A DNA stretch of 64,000 nucleotides, from NCBI GenBank assembly GCA_036971715.1, contig JAVHJL010000002.1, positions 342,501 to 406,500 on the forward strand. Direction: 5' to 3'. The notes below the pieces were generated by a model. It had not been told where the DNA came from. It was given only the letters and a program-made list of their open reading frames with translations, and did not search any database. Position numbers and translations under genes: made by a program. Below, piece by piece: positions 33,477 through 44,222 of this stretch (its first letter is position 1; each line of letters starts with the position of its first letter). The stretch comes from Arthrobotrys musiformis (lineage: Eukaryota; Ascomycota; Orbiliomycetes; Orbiliales; Orbiliaceae).

Positions 33477-34480
33477 CTAATTTCGCTTGAATTCCAACTC
33501 TTTAAATTGCTTTACGGTGCTTGGAAGCGTATTATCCAGCGGAATCCGTTCAAACGTCGAGGCTCCCAAAAACCCATGTATCCCATTCGTATTTTTCAGT
33601 ATGTCCTTAAAAGCCTCAATTGAGCCCACAGGGCCACCATGAACCAGCACGATGATGTCCTCCCGAATCCCCACAACAGAATCTCTGATTTCCTGTGCCA
33701 GTTTACTTGCCTCTTCAATCGAAATCGCATTCTTGGCTCCAATACTTCCCGAATCCGTCAGTCCGAAGTGGACAACAACAACATCGGCACCCGCATTCGT
33801 CATTTCAATAGCTTGTTCGACAGTAAACACATATGGAATAGTCAATAAATCTAAAGAATGCGCGAGCTTGATCATTTCGACTTCCCTGGCATATGTCATC
33901 CCCGTGTCTTCGAGTGCTTGGCGAAAGTTGCCGTCGATTAGACCGACTGTTGGGAAATTTTGGATACCAATGAAGCCTAAGGAGCGGAGGTGGGAGAGGA
34001 AGATGGAGAGATCGCGGAAGGGGTCGGTCGCGCATACTCCAGCGAATACCGGGAGTGATTTAACTTGTGGGAGAACTGTTCTTGCCTTTTAATTTCCTCA
34101 GTAATTTTGTTAACAGATTCTATTTGTATTGCTAACGAGGGAAAGACAAACCATATCACAGACTATCGCATTTGCATCTCCATATGGCATTAACCCAGCC
34201 AGCGAACCTAGCCCGTGCATTCGGTAGAGGCCAGAGTTGTAGAGCGTTATGAAGTCCGCGCCTCCTTGCTCGACTAATTTTGCCGATATTCCAACTCCTA
34301 GATATATGTATGGCATATTCTGTCAATTGATTATTCACATGACAATTCTAAATCAAGCCTGTTTCGTGTGTGCCCAGCTAAGAGTTATATACCTGCACCG
34401 GAGCCTATAATAAACCTGCCCTGTTTGAGAGTCTTTCTAAATCCGTCCAAGGCTTTAGACTTAGTATTCGGTCGAGGCAT
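33477..34480 (-). CDS. PEP-hydrolase-like TIM-barrel protein
   Basis: Three exons (34393-34480, 34152-34297, 33477-34085) give about 280 residues, the normal length for the TIM-barrel family annotated as phosphoenolpyruvate hydrolase-like. Family blocks in order: GRFIIGSGAGVGISAKLVE, GGADFITLYNSGLYRMHG, GSLAGLMPYGDANAIVCDMA, PVFAGVCATDPFR, GFIGIQNFPTVGLIDGNFR, ADVVVVHFGLT and VHGGPV. The first and second introns both interrupt conserved blocks that read through correctly once spliced. Bacterial and fungal relatives are often duplicated or linked to Tm-1-like proteins; the true reaction is not established. It has no signal peptide, so it is probably cytosolic. It lies tail-to-tail with DPH7 (169 nt apart) without evident functional connection. 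Confidence 0.88.
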
Positions 34481-35663
34481 CGTATCGATATCATCAAATA
34501 TTCAATATCTAATTGATTCCGACCCGGCTGTTGTTTGGTCGATCGAGGAAATACTGCCCTGAGCAAAAGTCGTCAAATCCGCGCTGAATACATGTCTATT
34601 TATACTCAAAGTTGCACCAGCGGATGTATATGTCCGGTTCAGTAAAACACCAGCACGCAAGAGGTAATTTATGTAATACGAATTAATTACGTATGTGGTG
34701 TCACATTCCCGAAACGCAAGCATATATAGATCGCGCCAGATCGGCCATCCCAGCTAAACTCAAGTGGTAGTCTGCTGAATGGATGCTTTTCTAATTGGCC
34801 AATTGCAAGGCGCGAGAGAAAGAATTAATCACTGACTTGCAACTGTCAACTGAACCGCATATGTATGCATACCGAATTGAGCCACATGGCCACAGTATGT
34901 GGTATTTTGGAAGAGAGTGTGTTGGCGTGTATAGTATGCTTTATGCTTTATGCCTTATACAATAATACCAATTGATGGATGTTCAAAATTAGTTCAAACT
35001 GTTAGTGAACATCACCGTATGCTATTGTTACTAGCATACTTGCATACGGATTATTTATTGGTTGGGTCGGATCTTTCGCAGGGCTGAAGAATTCCATGCA
35101 TGTTATTCTGATACAAGACAATAACAGCGGTTGTTTCAAGGAACCACAGGGCAAACAAGCCTTTAAATAGGCCATCGCAGTGTTGATTTGAACCGGGGAA
35201 ATGTGGTATTAATTTATTATCGTGAGATCTTGAGCCCTCGCCCAAAGCCTCAGCAGAACGAAGGTCATGTGACATTTTTCACAGTCAAAATTGCCATGGA
35301 CGACGACAGACGAAATCAACAATGTGATCTTGTTGGAATCTGATAACTGAGCCTTCCCCATTCTCCTTCTCCTTCCTCTCCTCCTCCTCCTCCTCCTCCT
35401 CTTCTTCTTCTTCTCCTTCTCCAACGTCCAACATTAGTCCTTCAGCACCCTTGCGTATGCTCAGCAGAGGCTACTACTAACTCACGAACTGCTCTGCCAC
35501 ATTCACTCATTCGCTACTTAATAATTACCATCTGAACTTCATCACCTAAGTTCTTATTTCCAGAGCACGCCATCTCAAAACCTCTGGACCTATCCATACT
35601 CGCCAATCTGAGTATCATCCCACCGGAATTCCACCCGACTGGAGGTTAAGGGATCGACTGATA
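34481..35663. other. Divergent intergenic region
   Basis: Promoter space between the TIM-barrel gene (-) and the 1301-aa gene (+). It contains a long CT-rich tract at 35353-35422. No coding region supported. Confidence 0.5.
35353..35422. repeat. Pyrimidine tract (TCC/TTC repeats) upstream of large gene
   Basis: About 70 nt of almost pure C/T made of CCT and CTT triplets, ending about 240 nt before the ATG at 35664. CT-rich tracts are common just upstream of transcription starts in filamentous fungi, so this may be core promoter of that gene. Confidence 0.6.
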
Positions 35664-38600
35664 ATGGAGGGCATCACGGACAACTGGGCCTCAGCTATGG
35701 ACATCGATCTGATCCCTAAGCAAAACTCGGAAAAGCCTGGTGGGTCTTTCATTGCTTTTGATAGAGGCATTACAAGATATCACTGCTAATCCGTATCAAC
35801 TACAGCTACAACTCCAACAAAGGTGACAGCTTCCACACCCAGTACTCCAGCGGCGAAGCATTCTATGGCCCAACAGGGCGCATCGCTGCCAAGTAGTCCA
35901 GCAAATGACCGCATCTTGATGCCGCCCCCGCCCCTCCCCGAGCGTCTATCAAAAATAAAATCGCCATCTAATACACCGTCGCCTAAGTCTGCAAAGGCAA
36001 GAGCTCCCAAAAGCACGGAAAAGGCAGATCGTCCCATGTCAATTCGAGAATGGAGGGCGGCAGCTAGAACCCAACAGGCCGTTGAAAATGCAGCTAAAGA
36101 AAGTCCACTTCCAAAAAAGGCGACAGAGCCTGTGCAGAAACTACCAACCAAGCCGCCGCCGCCACCTCTCCCCCCTCGGAGGCCCCAGAATCTTCGGCCG
36201 GCTCTGGCATACGAAACAGCCCAGAATGCCCCTAAACCCCAGCTCGGAGACGTAGAGCCACCCGTAGTACAATCTCCGAGACAGCTTCCCAGCCCTTTTA
36301 CGGACGGCTTTGTAGATCCAGTGAAGGTTATTTCTAGCCCTGCTGAAAAAGTGAAATTCATCGAAGAACGACTGGCAGTCAAGGAAAAACGGGCTGAGTT
36401 AGCAAGGAATTCTGCCCTATCCGAGAAAGTGAAAGATATTGACGACAACGACGATCTCTCTCGGTACACTGCGGATGGGTCACAGATAGTAAGACCAAGC
36501 CCAGGGCTCATATTGCTATATCCCCCCCAAGACGAAGGTAACGATTATCCGGAGCCGACTGGAGAGGAAGAGCAACAATGGACATCACCTAGTTTTGACA
36601 TGATGGGGATGCCATACCAGGGCTTAATGAACCATCCGTACCCGGTTTACCAACAATCTTCGTTCTTCCCGTCTCAGTACGCGGGCTCTAGTCTTCCGCA
36701 GATGGGATTTGGCGGGAACTTTGCGAACTTCAATTCCCAGCCTGATGGGATCAGCGGCATGGAGATACCTCCAATGGCTACAAACTTTCCATTTGATGAT
36801 GGCTTTTTACAACAGCATGCGGGCGCTCCCCCGTTGGTCAATGTCCCTAGCATCGAAGTGGAGTCGTCTACGCAGCCTCAAAACGATGCGCCTGAGGTAG
36901 CTATGGATGTTGACATGAATATGGAACCCAGCGCCGTCCAGGGTCCCCCTTTCAATACGAACGGAGGCTCTGTGGGCAACGCGGGGGCACAAACTGGACA
37001 GTACTTAGATCTAAATATTGACCCTAATCTAGATCACACCCCTAGCTTCACGGATATGCTCGGAGAAGGCTCTGTATTCTATGGATTCCAAGGAGAGGCC
37101 GCCAATTTCGAAGAAGCCGGGCCTACTACTGGTGTTATTCCGTCGGATATAGGACCCGAAAATGAGAACGTAGGTTTTGGGCCCGCCGAACCCACCAACG
37201 CGAGCATGAGCATTCCTCCGCCGACAACCCCGGGTACTGCCTATCAATCTATGCAGCAGGCTAAAGGCGTAGTCCCTAGTCCTGGAAACGCTACGCCACT
37301 GTCGGCGGGTATGAACACGAACAACGGCTCATCGAACATGAAATTTGTGAATATGAACCCCATGGATATGAATTTTATGGGCGTGAACCCCATGGACATG
37401 GGCTTTGTGAACATGAATCCCATGAACATGAACTTTATGAACATGAATCCTATTAATTTCACAGAGATACCACCAAACTCCGCCAACGTATTCGAAAGGC
37501 TCCCAACAGTGCCTCAAACACCCATCAATATGTTGACCGGTGCAGATATGAGTACGAATATGAATATGAATATGAATATGGGCATGGGCATGGGCATGGG
37601 CGTTAACACGGCAGCCAGTCCTACAGCTGCGAACATGTTTGGGGACATCGGTTCCAACAATGCCATGAACTTCGGAACACCTTGGAACTTCACTAACAAT
37701 CCAATGGCACCTCCCATGTTCCAAGGTGGAGGTATTCCTCAATATCCCAACCAAGGATTCGGAATGCCTATGCCTATGCCTATGCCAACGCCGCCGCCCA
37801 GAAGTCCACGAAGTACATTCTCAGGAAACCGAACCCCTCAAAAAGTCAAACCCCTCCCACCTGAATTTTTCGAGGACTATTGCATCGGAGAAGTCCCCGA
37901 GGAGCTCAAAGAATTCAAACCAATGAGGCTAAAGATCCCTTGGACACAATCCGACCAAGATGAACTTGACAACTTAAAAAGGAAAGTTCTTGGACAATCT
38001 CCACTCGCAGCTCCTATCCCGTTCCCAGACCATTTTGGGGATAGGTATTGGGCTACCGAAGGCGAGGGGAGGGGGCTGACGAGGCAGCAAGAGTTCGGCG
38101 AGGCTATATTGAGAGGGGGTAGTACTCGTGGACAAAACGTGCGAAGAGTTCTGGTACCAAGGGGTGTTATGGGTAGAGGTCGTCCCAGCATGGGGGCTCC
38201 GATTCGAGGTGGTATGATGGGAGGTGTCCCTGTTGGAGGCGCCCCCGTCACAGAAGCTGCTAGAGGAGTGCCCGTCAGGGGTGGAAGAGGTGGAATCGCA
38301 AGAGGTTCCGCCCAAGCGGGAAACTTTAGAGGAATGAGCACGAGAGGAGAAGTATCACAAAGTACAATGTATATGAGCAGAATGGCTAGTCAAAGTGCTA
38401 CGCCGAACAGCAATGACCCATCTGCACAGATAGTCCCACAACCTTTATCGCCCGAGCAAGGATTTTACCGACCAAAATTGGTGCCTCGAAGTCTCAAAAA
38501 GGTACCAATAGACCCTTCATCAATCCCACTACCTCCTCCAGCCGATAACTTAGACGATCTAGACATGATGGTCGATGATTCCGACCCTACATTTATGGAT

Positions 38601-39710
38601 AGTGACGACGAAAGCGACGACAACTTTCCGATGGATGTTGACGAAGGCGGGACACAAAAAGGCGTAGTACTCGAAATTTCAAGCGATAGAGACGATGAAA
38701 GGGATCAAGATGAAGATGAGTTCGAAAATGACGAACTTATGTATGAATACGACGATGACGACGATGATAACGACGATAGCGACGATAGCGACGATAGCGA
38801 CGATAGCGACGATGACAATGAAGATGACGACAGTGAACATGACGATGATGAGGAAGATGAAGATGACGATGAAGAATATTGTGACGAAAAAGACAGAGAT
38901 CAATATCTACGAATAAAGAAAGCCAGAAAGTTTGTCTCTAGGGCTATGGACGCAGGAATTTCAGAGCGCGATCTCAGAAAGTATATGCTATACATGACCG
39001 ATCTTGATGTGAGTCCCCCGTTCCTTTCCCTCGGCCCACCAACCCCTACAATCCCCACCATCTAATGTGCTCCAAATGGACAGAAATTCTTCGAAGAATT
39101 CCCAATAGATCCAGAACTAGAAGCCATATCGCTCGCCAGCGTGAGGGAAACTCAAGAAGAAGAATTAAAGAGAATCAAAGCCGAGAGAGAACTCGAGGAA
39201 GCCAAAAAGAAGAAGATAGCAGAACTATCCCAACCAGCCAAGTTCATCGGTCCCGCACCGCAATTGCAAAATAATGGAAAGAGCAAAAGAGTCAGTTTCT
39301 TAGATATGAACGGTGGAAAGCCTCACGAAGATGTTGTACCGCCGCCGCCACCTGTAAAACAAGGGCCCAAACGAGTCAGCTTCCTGGATATGAATAAACC
39401 TGTGGGTTCTAGGAATGCCGAGGATGACGGCAAGCCCCAGGAGCTCCCACAGGTAACAAAAAGCCCTCTGGCCGGATTTCAACTTCCAGGGAAGGTTCCA
39501 GCGCCAAAGAAAACTCCAGCGTCGCAAAAGGCCAAAGCCGGCAATCCCAAGGTGACTCCTGGAAAAGCCGCCACCCCACCTCATGTCGCTGCCCAACAAG
39601 CCGCGCCTAAGCCGGCAGCAAAGAAGGCCGGGAGAATTTCTATCTTGGAATTACAAGCCCAGAAACAAAAGGAATCACAGGATACGGCGGCAAATCCACC
39701 GAAAACGTAG
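35664..39710 (+). CDS. Large disordered protein with two RVSF motifs, function unknown
   Basis: Three exons (35664-35739, 35806-39008, 39084-39710) give about 1301 residues. I recognise no folded domain. In order: a proline-rich N-third with PPPPLPERL, PPPPPLPPRRP and a coiled-coil-prone EK-rich segment; a Met/Asn/Gly/Pro-rich centre (about 530-625) with NPMDMNFMGVNPMDMGF-type repeats; a Gly/Arg region near 800-850 (RGVMGRGRP, RGGMMGG, RGGRGG), like RGG RNA-binding tails; and an acidic Asp/Ser/Glu stretch (about 950-1055). A short ordered-looking helix follows (RKFVSRAMDAGISERDLRKYMLYM), then a Lys/Glu coiled coil and a Lys/Pro/Ala tail. Two identical RVSFLDMN copies (RVSF at 1162-1165 and 1190-1193) match the RVxF docking motif for protein phosphatase 1. 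A nuclear or RNA-associated scaffold is possible but only inferred. Confidence 0.85.
37315..37600 (+). repeat. Coding repeat: Met-Asn-rich tandem array
   Basis: In-frame imperfect tandem units encoding MNPMDMNF / MNPMNMNF-like octapeptides, then runs of ATGAAT and ATGGGC hexamers (MNMNMN, MGMGMG). They produce a Met-rich low-complexity region in the 1301-aa protein. Length variation between strains would be expected. Confidence 0.8.
38752..38815 (+). repeat. Coding repeat: GACGATAGC units in the acidic region
   Basis: GAC/GAT triplets followed by tandem nonamers GACGATAGC encoding Asp-Asp-Ser. Part of the acidic tract of the 1301-aa protein. Confidence 0.8.
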
Positions 39711-40499
39711 GTTGAGGCCCCAGCCACGGAAGTGCTTTTAGGCTAGGCAGCTTCTACTGGGATATCTCTACCAGCCATTACCCAAGTCGACAAAGTGCGG
39801 ATCTTAGTGGAATGTAGGCTGCAGGATCAACTAGAACTGCGGCGGTGGAATCAAATAATAGTCTAGAAAGAAGAATCCAACTTACTTTTGGAGCCCACGA
39901 GAATCGCAACTGTTCTGAAGGTACGAAAACGATATCAAATTCGGCGTATCAAGCTATATATTAGCTTATATCTACCATTTCGATGGCTCTGGAATCATCT
40001 ACAGATTATAATCCAAGAGTTTGATGCCCCTGATATAGCTCCTAAGATATGCAAGAGGCTAGAGCACTCCAGACCCGACTTGATCCTCAGCTCCGTACTA
40101 TAATACATTCTCGAAAGCCCCCGCGGTGCTGTCTGGCTAGCCTCGAACCCTGTATGACCAGCACTCGAAGCTACTAGAAACCTGTAGATATGTAGCTCCA
40201 CTTGTAAGAAAGGAGGAGTCGGCATTCTAGTACCTACAGGCATGGAGATCCATCTTTTACAGAACCTAAGGAGGGCATGCAACCCACCTTTAGGAAAAAC
40301 AACAAGGTGGCGGTAAGGCAATCCCACAGACTTCTAAAGACCAATTCGTCCCTACGCCACGAGCCTCCATATCACATTAAAAATTTATCAGGCTTCGGTT
40401 ATAAGCTACGGTAGTCAAGCGCGTACATCGACAACCAAGAAACCTCATAAAAAATGCCAAAGTTTTATAGGTAAGCGACCAAATAGAACGGTTTCTTAG
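39711..40499. other. Intergenic region
   Basis: Downstream of the 1301-aa gene. Short frames on both strands (39888-40103 plus, 39995-40327 minus) do not begin with supported starts and match nothing known. They could be debris of an old gene. A ten-nt-scale look found no terminal repeats. Confidence 0.4.
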
Positions 40500-40980
40500 C
40501 TAGCCCCAGGGATCCTATTTTAATAGATATGTTGCATATACCAGAGGAAATGACATCCCGGAAAACCGAAAGCTGGAGCTCAATTTGAATCACAATAGCG
40601 AGGTTCTAATCGTCGACCAATATCTCTTACGTGCGAAATGTCCAATGATCTCATCGGTATTAGACTTCCAGGAAGCAATGTCGCCTAACAAAGACGAGGA
40701 GAGGATCAAGACACTCGAACTTCCGAGGATCAAACTAGCTGCGATAGAAGTGATTATTGATTGGATGTTTACTGGTATCTTTAGTCTCCCGTACGAATAC
40801 CATAGCAGCGATATGACGATTCCAGATATATGTCACGCTGCAGCACTCCTCCAGCTTACGGATCTCCTTAAAACAGTAAAGTCGGTCGTCTTGGAAGATA
40901 TTCGCAAGCTTAAGGAGAAGGGTACCGGAAAGATTCAAAATCCAACGAAACTTCTGGAAGAGATAAACAAGTTCTTTTGA
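40500..40980 (+). pseudogene. BTB/POZ-like fragment, probably incomplete
   Basis: An open frame begins after a TAG near 40499 and ends at 40980. The translated part includes SEVLIVDQYLLRAKCPMISS and FQEAMSPNKDEERIKTLELP, then AAIEVIIDWMFTGIFSLP and a helical C-terminus with HAAALLQLTDLLKTVKSVVL. This is the pattern of the second half of a BTB domain (dimerisation and adaptor fold). The expected first strand and a start codon upstream are missing; the first in-frame ATG is at 40645, inside the domain. An upstream mini-exon at 40453 with a good donor fails to join in frame. Either an unseen 5' exon exists or this is a remnant. Confidence 0.4.
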
Positions 40981-41475
40981 AACTATTTATTAGTCTAGTC
41001 ACCTTTGTGTGTTAGTTATTCTTGTCGACTACGATTATGGGACAATGGGATTGAAGCCGCCATAGACTCCGCCGTGTTTGCGCCGCGGCGCTCTTAAATG
41101 GTAATGGAGAATTCTGTATACACGCCTGTCGCCCAAATTATTCTGTGCGCAAATTGCAAATTTCAAATTCAAATGGGAGTTTGAATTTGTAATCAGCAAC
41201 TTTGTAATAAAAACGACCATTTTGCATACCAAAATTCAAACTTTACATACAATGGTGGCAATACATTTCAGTAATCGCCGGGCTTTCTGGCTTTGAGACT
41301 ATGGTCTTAGATATTTCTTTCTAGAATCTTAGTTACAACTATGTATATTAGTGAACACCTCGCTCCCGCTGTTTACATAGCCAAGCCTATAGTTTAGGAG
41401 ATATACTACTATCGTACCTGTATCTCAACTTTTAATAGCGAGTTTCTAGAGCTGATTCCGCTACGAATTTGGCTC
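40981..41475. other. Convergent 3' intergenic region
   Basis: AT-rich flank between the BTB-like fragment (+) and the 3' end of the phospholipase D family gene (-). Nothing recognised. Confidence 0.5.
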
Positions 41476-43562
41476 TCAAAACCAATATCCGGAAACCTGA
41501 TTCCCACTCGAGTCCCTCCATACACCATCCGTCTTGCTACCACGTCCATACGAGAAGCTATTTTGATTCGCGGCCAGTTGCTCCATCCACGATCTACATA
41601 CCTCATCGCTGTCAACCACAATATTGATTTCTTGACTATGGAACCAGCTCTGAGTGTCTTGGTTCCCCGATCCCTGAATCCCAATCGTCTCGTCTACAAC
41701 CATGAGTTTAACTGCATGAATGTCCAGTCAGCTTGTCAGAGAATGTTTCCCAAATTGCTTTAAGATGGAACTTACTGTGGCAAGTTCTAAAATGCTTGAA
41801 CGCATGCACTGGTTTTATCATATCCCGTCCGACATACCAATATACCTTCAGTCGTCCCTTTTCTTCGTCGTTCAATTGCTTCATCATATGCGTAACCACC
41901 CATTCGTTATGTCCGCCTTGTGTTGGCAACATTTCACCCAGATCGTTGTATCCCAGACAAAGTACGACGCTGACTTCGACGCCACGTTTTACTGCCTCTA
42001 GTAGTGCTGTTATAACCTGCGGTGCATTGAGATCCGGGGTCTGGATAAATATTTTGGACTTTGCAAAGTAGATTGCTGATAGCCAGGCGATGTTTTGAGG
42101 CGTGTTCAAGGATACATTACCGAAGCCTACATCAATTATAACGACATAATTAAAGGTTAAAATCTTAAGGTTAGGTAAATTATAAGTCAATCTGTAACCA
42201 AAGAGCTAAAGAACCTACTCGGGTATGGAACCCTGGGAGCCAGGACCATCGGGATATCCTTCGTGGTGAGACGAGCATGTGAGCGGAATGGGGCAAACGA
42301 GATATCATCTTCGGTTATATCTTGTGGGAGAGGGCTGCCCACTGCCCTATCTATTCATCAATTAGCAATCTTGAATATTCCCCGTTTGTGAACTCGTCAA
42401 CTTAACGACTTACTTAAAGCTTTTGTAACGTCTGCTATGGATCTCCTAGGTAATGGATCAGAAGGTGATGAAAAGGCAGCTTGAGCCGCTTCGCCGGCAT
42501 TAGAACCTTCAGCGGACCCAAGGGCGTTGCTGTTTCTATTTTCCCTTGAACTTTTAGTACTCCCAGGCAAACCCCATGTCGCGAGTGCATGATCCCATAT
42601 CTCATGTACAATCGGCCCTTCGAATTGGCACATCATCTCCAAATTCGAATTGTCTTGAATATTGCAGCTATTAAGGACCGCAACTCTTTTATCAATGACC
42701 ATAAATTTAGAGTGCAGCGTTCCGATTGGGAAGTTATGGTAATTTATGACCTCGAGGTCGACGTTAGGGATATCTTGCGAGGGCGGCAGACCGAGAGATA
42801 CCCATTCGGCTTCAGCAATCGCCACTCGGGGGTAGAGCACCTGGTGTAAGTTCCAAAACTTCATCAATACTTCGAAACCCATAGTCATCGTTACATATAG
42901 TAAAGCCTTCGCCATCAGATGATACAACTTACATGTTTGACGCTACCTCTGTCGAACATGATCTTGGCTGCCACGCGAGGGCGTTGAATCCTACCGATCT
43001 TCTCCGAGAGCGTCCTCAATGCATCTCCTATCCTTCGAGCCGCATACGAGCTCTTCCAAAAATTCGAGAATATTATAACTTCAAAGCTCGCCTCGATGAT
43101 CAAGTCGTAGTAATGGTCCGCGATATCTGGAACGCTTCATATTTTGTTACCACAGAATTGTTCGCAAATATCTCGAAGATGCATCGAAGAAGCGCCTTTG
43201 AAGAAGTACCTACGTGGAGATTATGGTCAGCGGAACCGCCCCAGTAGCCCCGGTTATTGGCCCTAGCTGGGTGTTCGATGCATCATCCTCTACAGACTTT
43301 AGAATGTTCAGATATATCTACCAAATAGAATTAGTTCACTTGAGGCATGTATACTTTAGCGTATATTTCATGAATCCAGCTAATAGAATACCTGCGAGAA
43401 TAAAGTTGAAGGGTGTGTAACCCCGAATGAGCCAGTTTCGGTGACAGCACGGAGCTCACTTTTGCTCGGGATGAGAATTGGAAGGGCGGCCACTGGCTCT
43501 CCGCTCAGTGCCGAGACTATTGATTCGAAAATTCCCGGCTCTTTCTTCGAATTGCGGTGCAT
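41476..43562 (-). CDS. Phospholipase D family protein with two HKD motifs
   Basis: Seven exons (43392-43562, 43214-43296, 42933-43134, 42414-42840, 42219-42341, 41776-42126, 41476-41711) give about 530 residues. Both active-site motifs are intact: HSKFMVID (H195, K197, D202) and HIKLMVVD (H452, K454, D459). Each matches HxK(x)4D. The His-Ile-Lys motif is rebuilt only across the last intron, which supports that splice. Before the first motif lie GATGAVPLTIIST / VPDIADHYYDLIIEA and EVIIFSNFW, then NSCNIQDNSNLEMMCQFEGPIV, which are typical of a fungal PLD-like family. Such proteins hydrolyse or transfer phosphodiesters of lipids, but this subfamily lacks the PX/PH domains of signalling PLDs, so its substrate is unknown. 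No signal peptide. The exon 4-5 junction uses a CAG acceptor at 42342 to avoid a stop. Confidence 0.88.
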
Positions 43563-43889
43563 TTTGAAAATTAAATTTATAAAAGCGATAGCAAATCTCA
43601 CCAAACGACTACTTTTGACGATTTCCCGGCCGCATTGCCATTCATGGGATTTTGTAGTTCTCTTCGCCGTCGATTGATAATATTTGAACTGATGCATGAG
43701 CGCGATGGACTGAGTGGCACCGAGTTTTAGGATAATCTGTTGATACGGCAATGCTACGCCATGACGTAAGTCGACGCATTCCGACCTGTTGCAACAACAC
43801 GATTGCACAGGAATTCCATGGCGCCGGCGACATAGCTCGCACGGGTCGCCAAATTCGCGAGCCGGCGCTAAACATTTTACTCTTGTATG

Positions 43890-43932
<43 letters not shown>

Positions 43933-44222
43933 AAAAAAAGGGAATGAAAACCCCCCCCCCGAGAAATTAAATTAAGAGAGTGACAAATCGCAGAGAGGGC
44001 TTTAGATTTTTGATAGGACAGTCCCAAGGCTGTCAACAATTAGACCTGATCGATATATAGGCCTCGTCTGAGGGGATTTGTTGTATTCTAATGCATGATG
44101 TATGCATATGGCTTGCATGAAGCTTCAAGGAATTCAAAGAACACAGTTTCGTTACGAGAAGCACACCGTCTAGCCTCGAGATTAGTTATGAGACTGTTTG
44201 AAGAAACGATAACGAGTGAATT
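43563..44222. other. Short intergenic region with poly(A) tract
   Basis: Promoter side of the phospholipase D family gene and 3' flank of the FAD-Rieske gene, both on the minus strand. Contains the poly(A) run at 43890-43930 and a ten-C run at 43951-43960. The frame that reads through the poly(A) as polyphenylalanine on the minus strand is an artefact. Confidence 0.6.
43890..43930. repeat. Poly(A) tract, 41 nt
   Basis: Forty-one consecutive A on the plus strand, followed within 21 nt by ten C. Located about 330 nt upstream of the phospholipase D family start codon. Confidence 0.9.

Noticed and set aside
39888..40327. Possible retroelement debris
   Set aside because: Considered because frames are interrupted repeatedly, but no reverse transcriptase, integrase or terminal repeats are visible.
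43380..44039. 219-codon minus-strand frame with a polyphenylalanine run
   Set aside because: It reads through the poly(A) tract; only its last part (from ATG at 43562) is the real first exon of the phospholipase D family gene.
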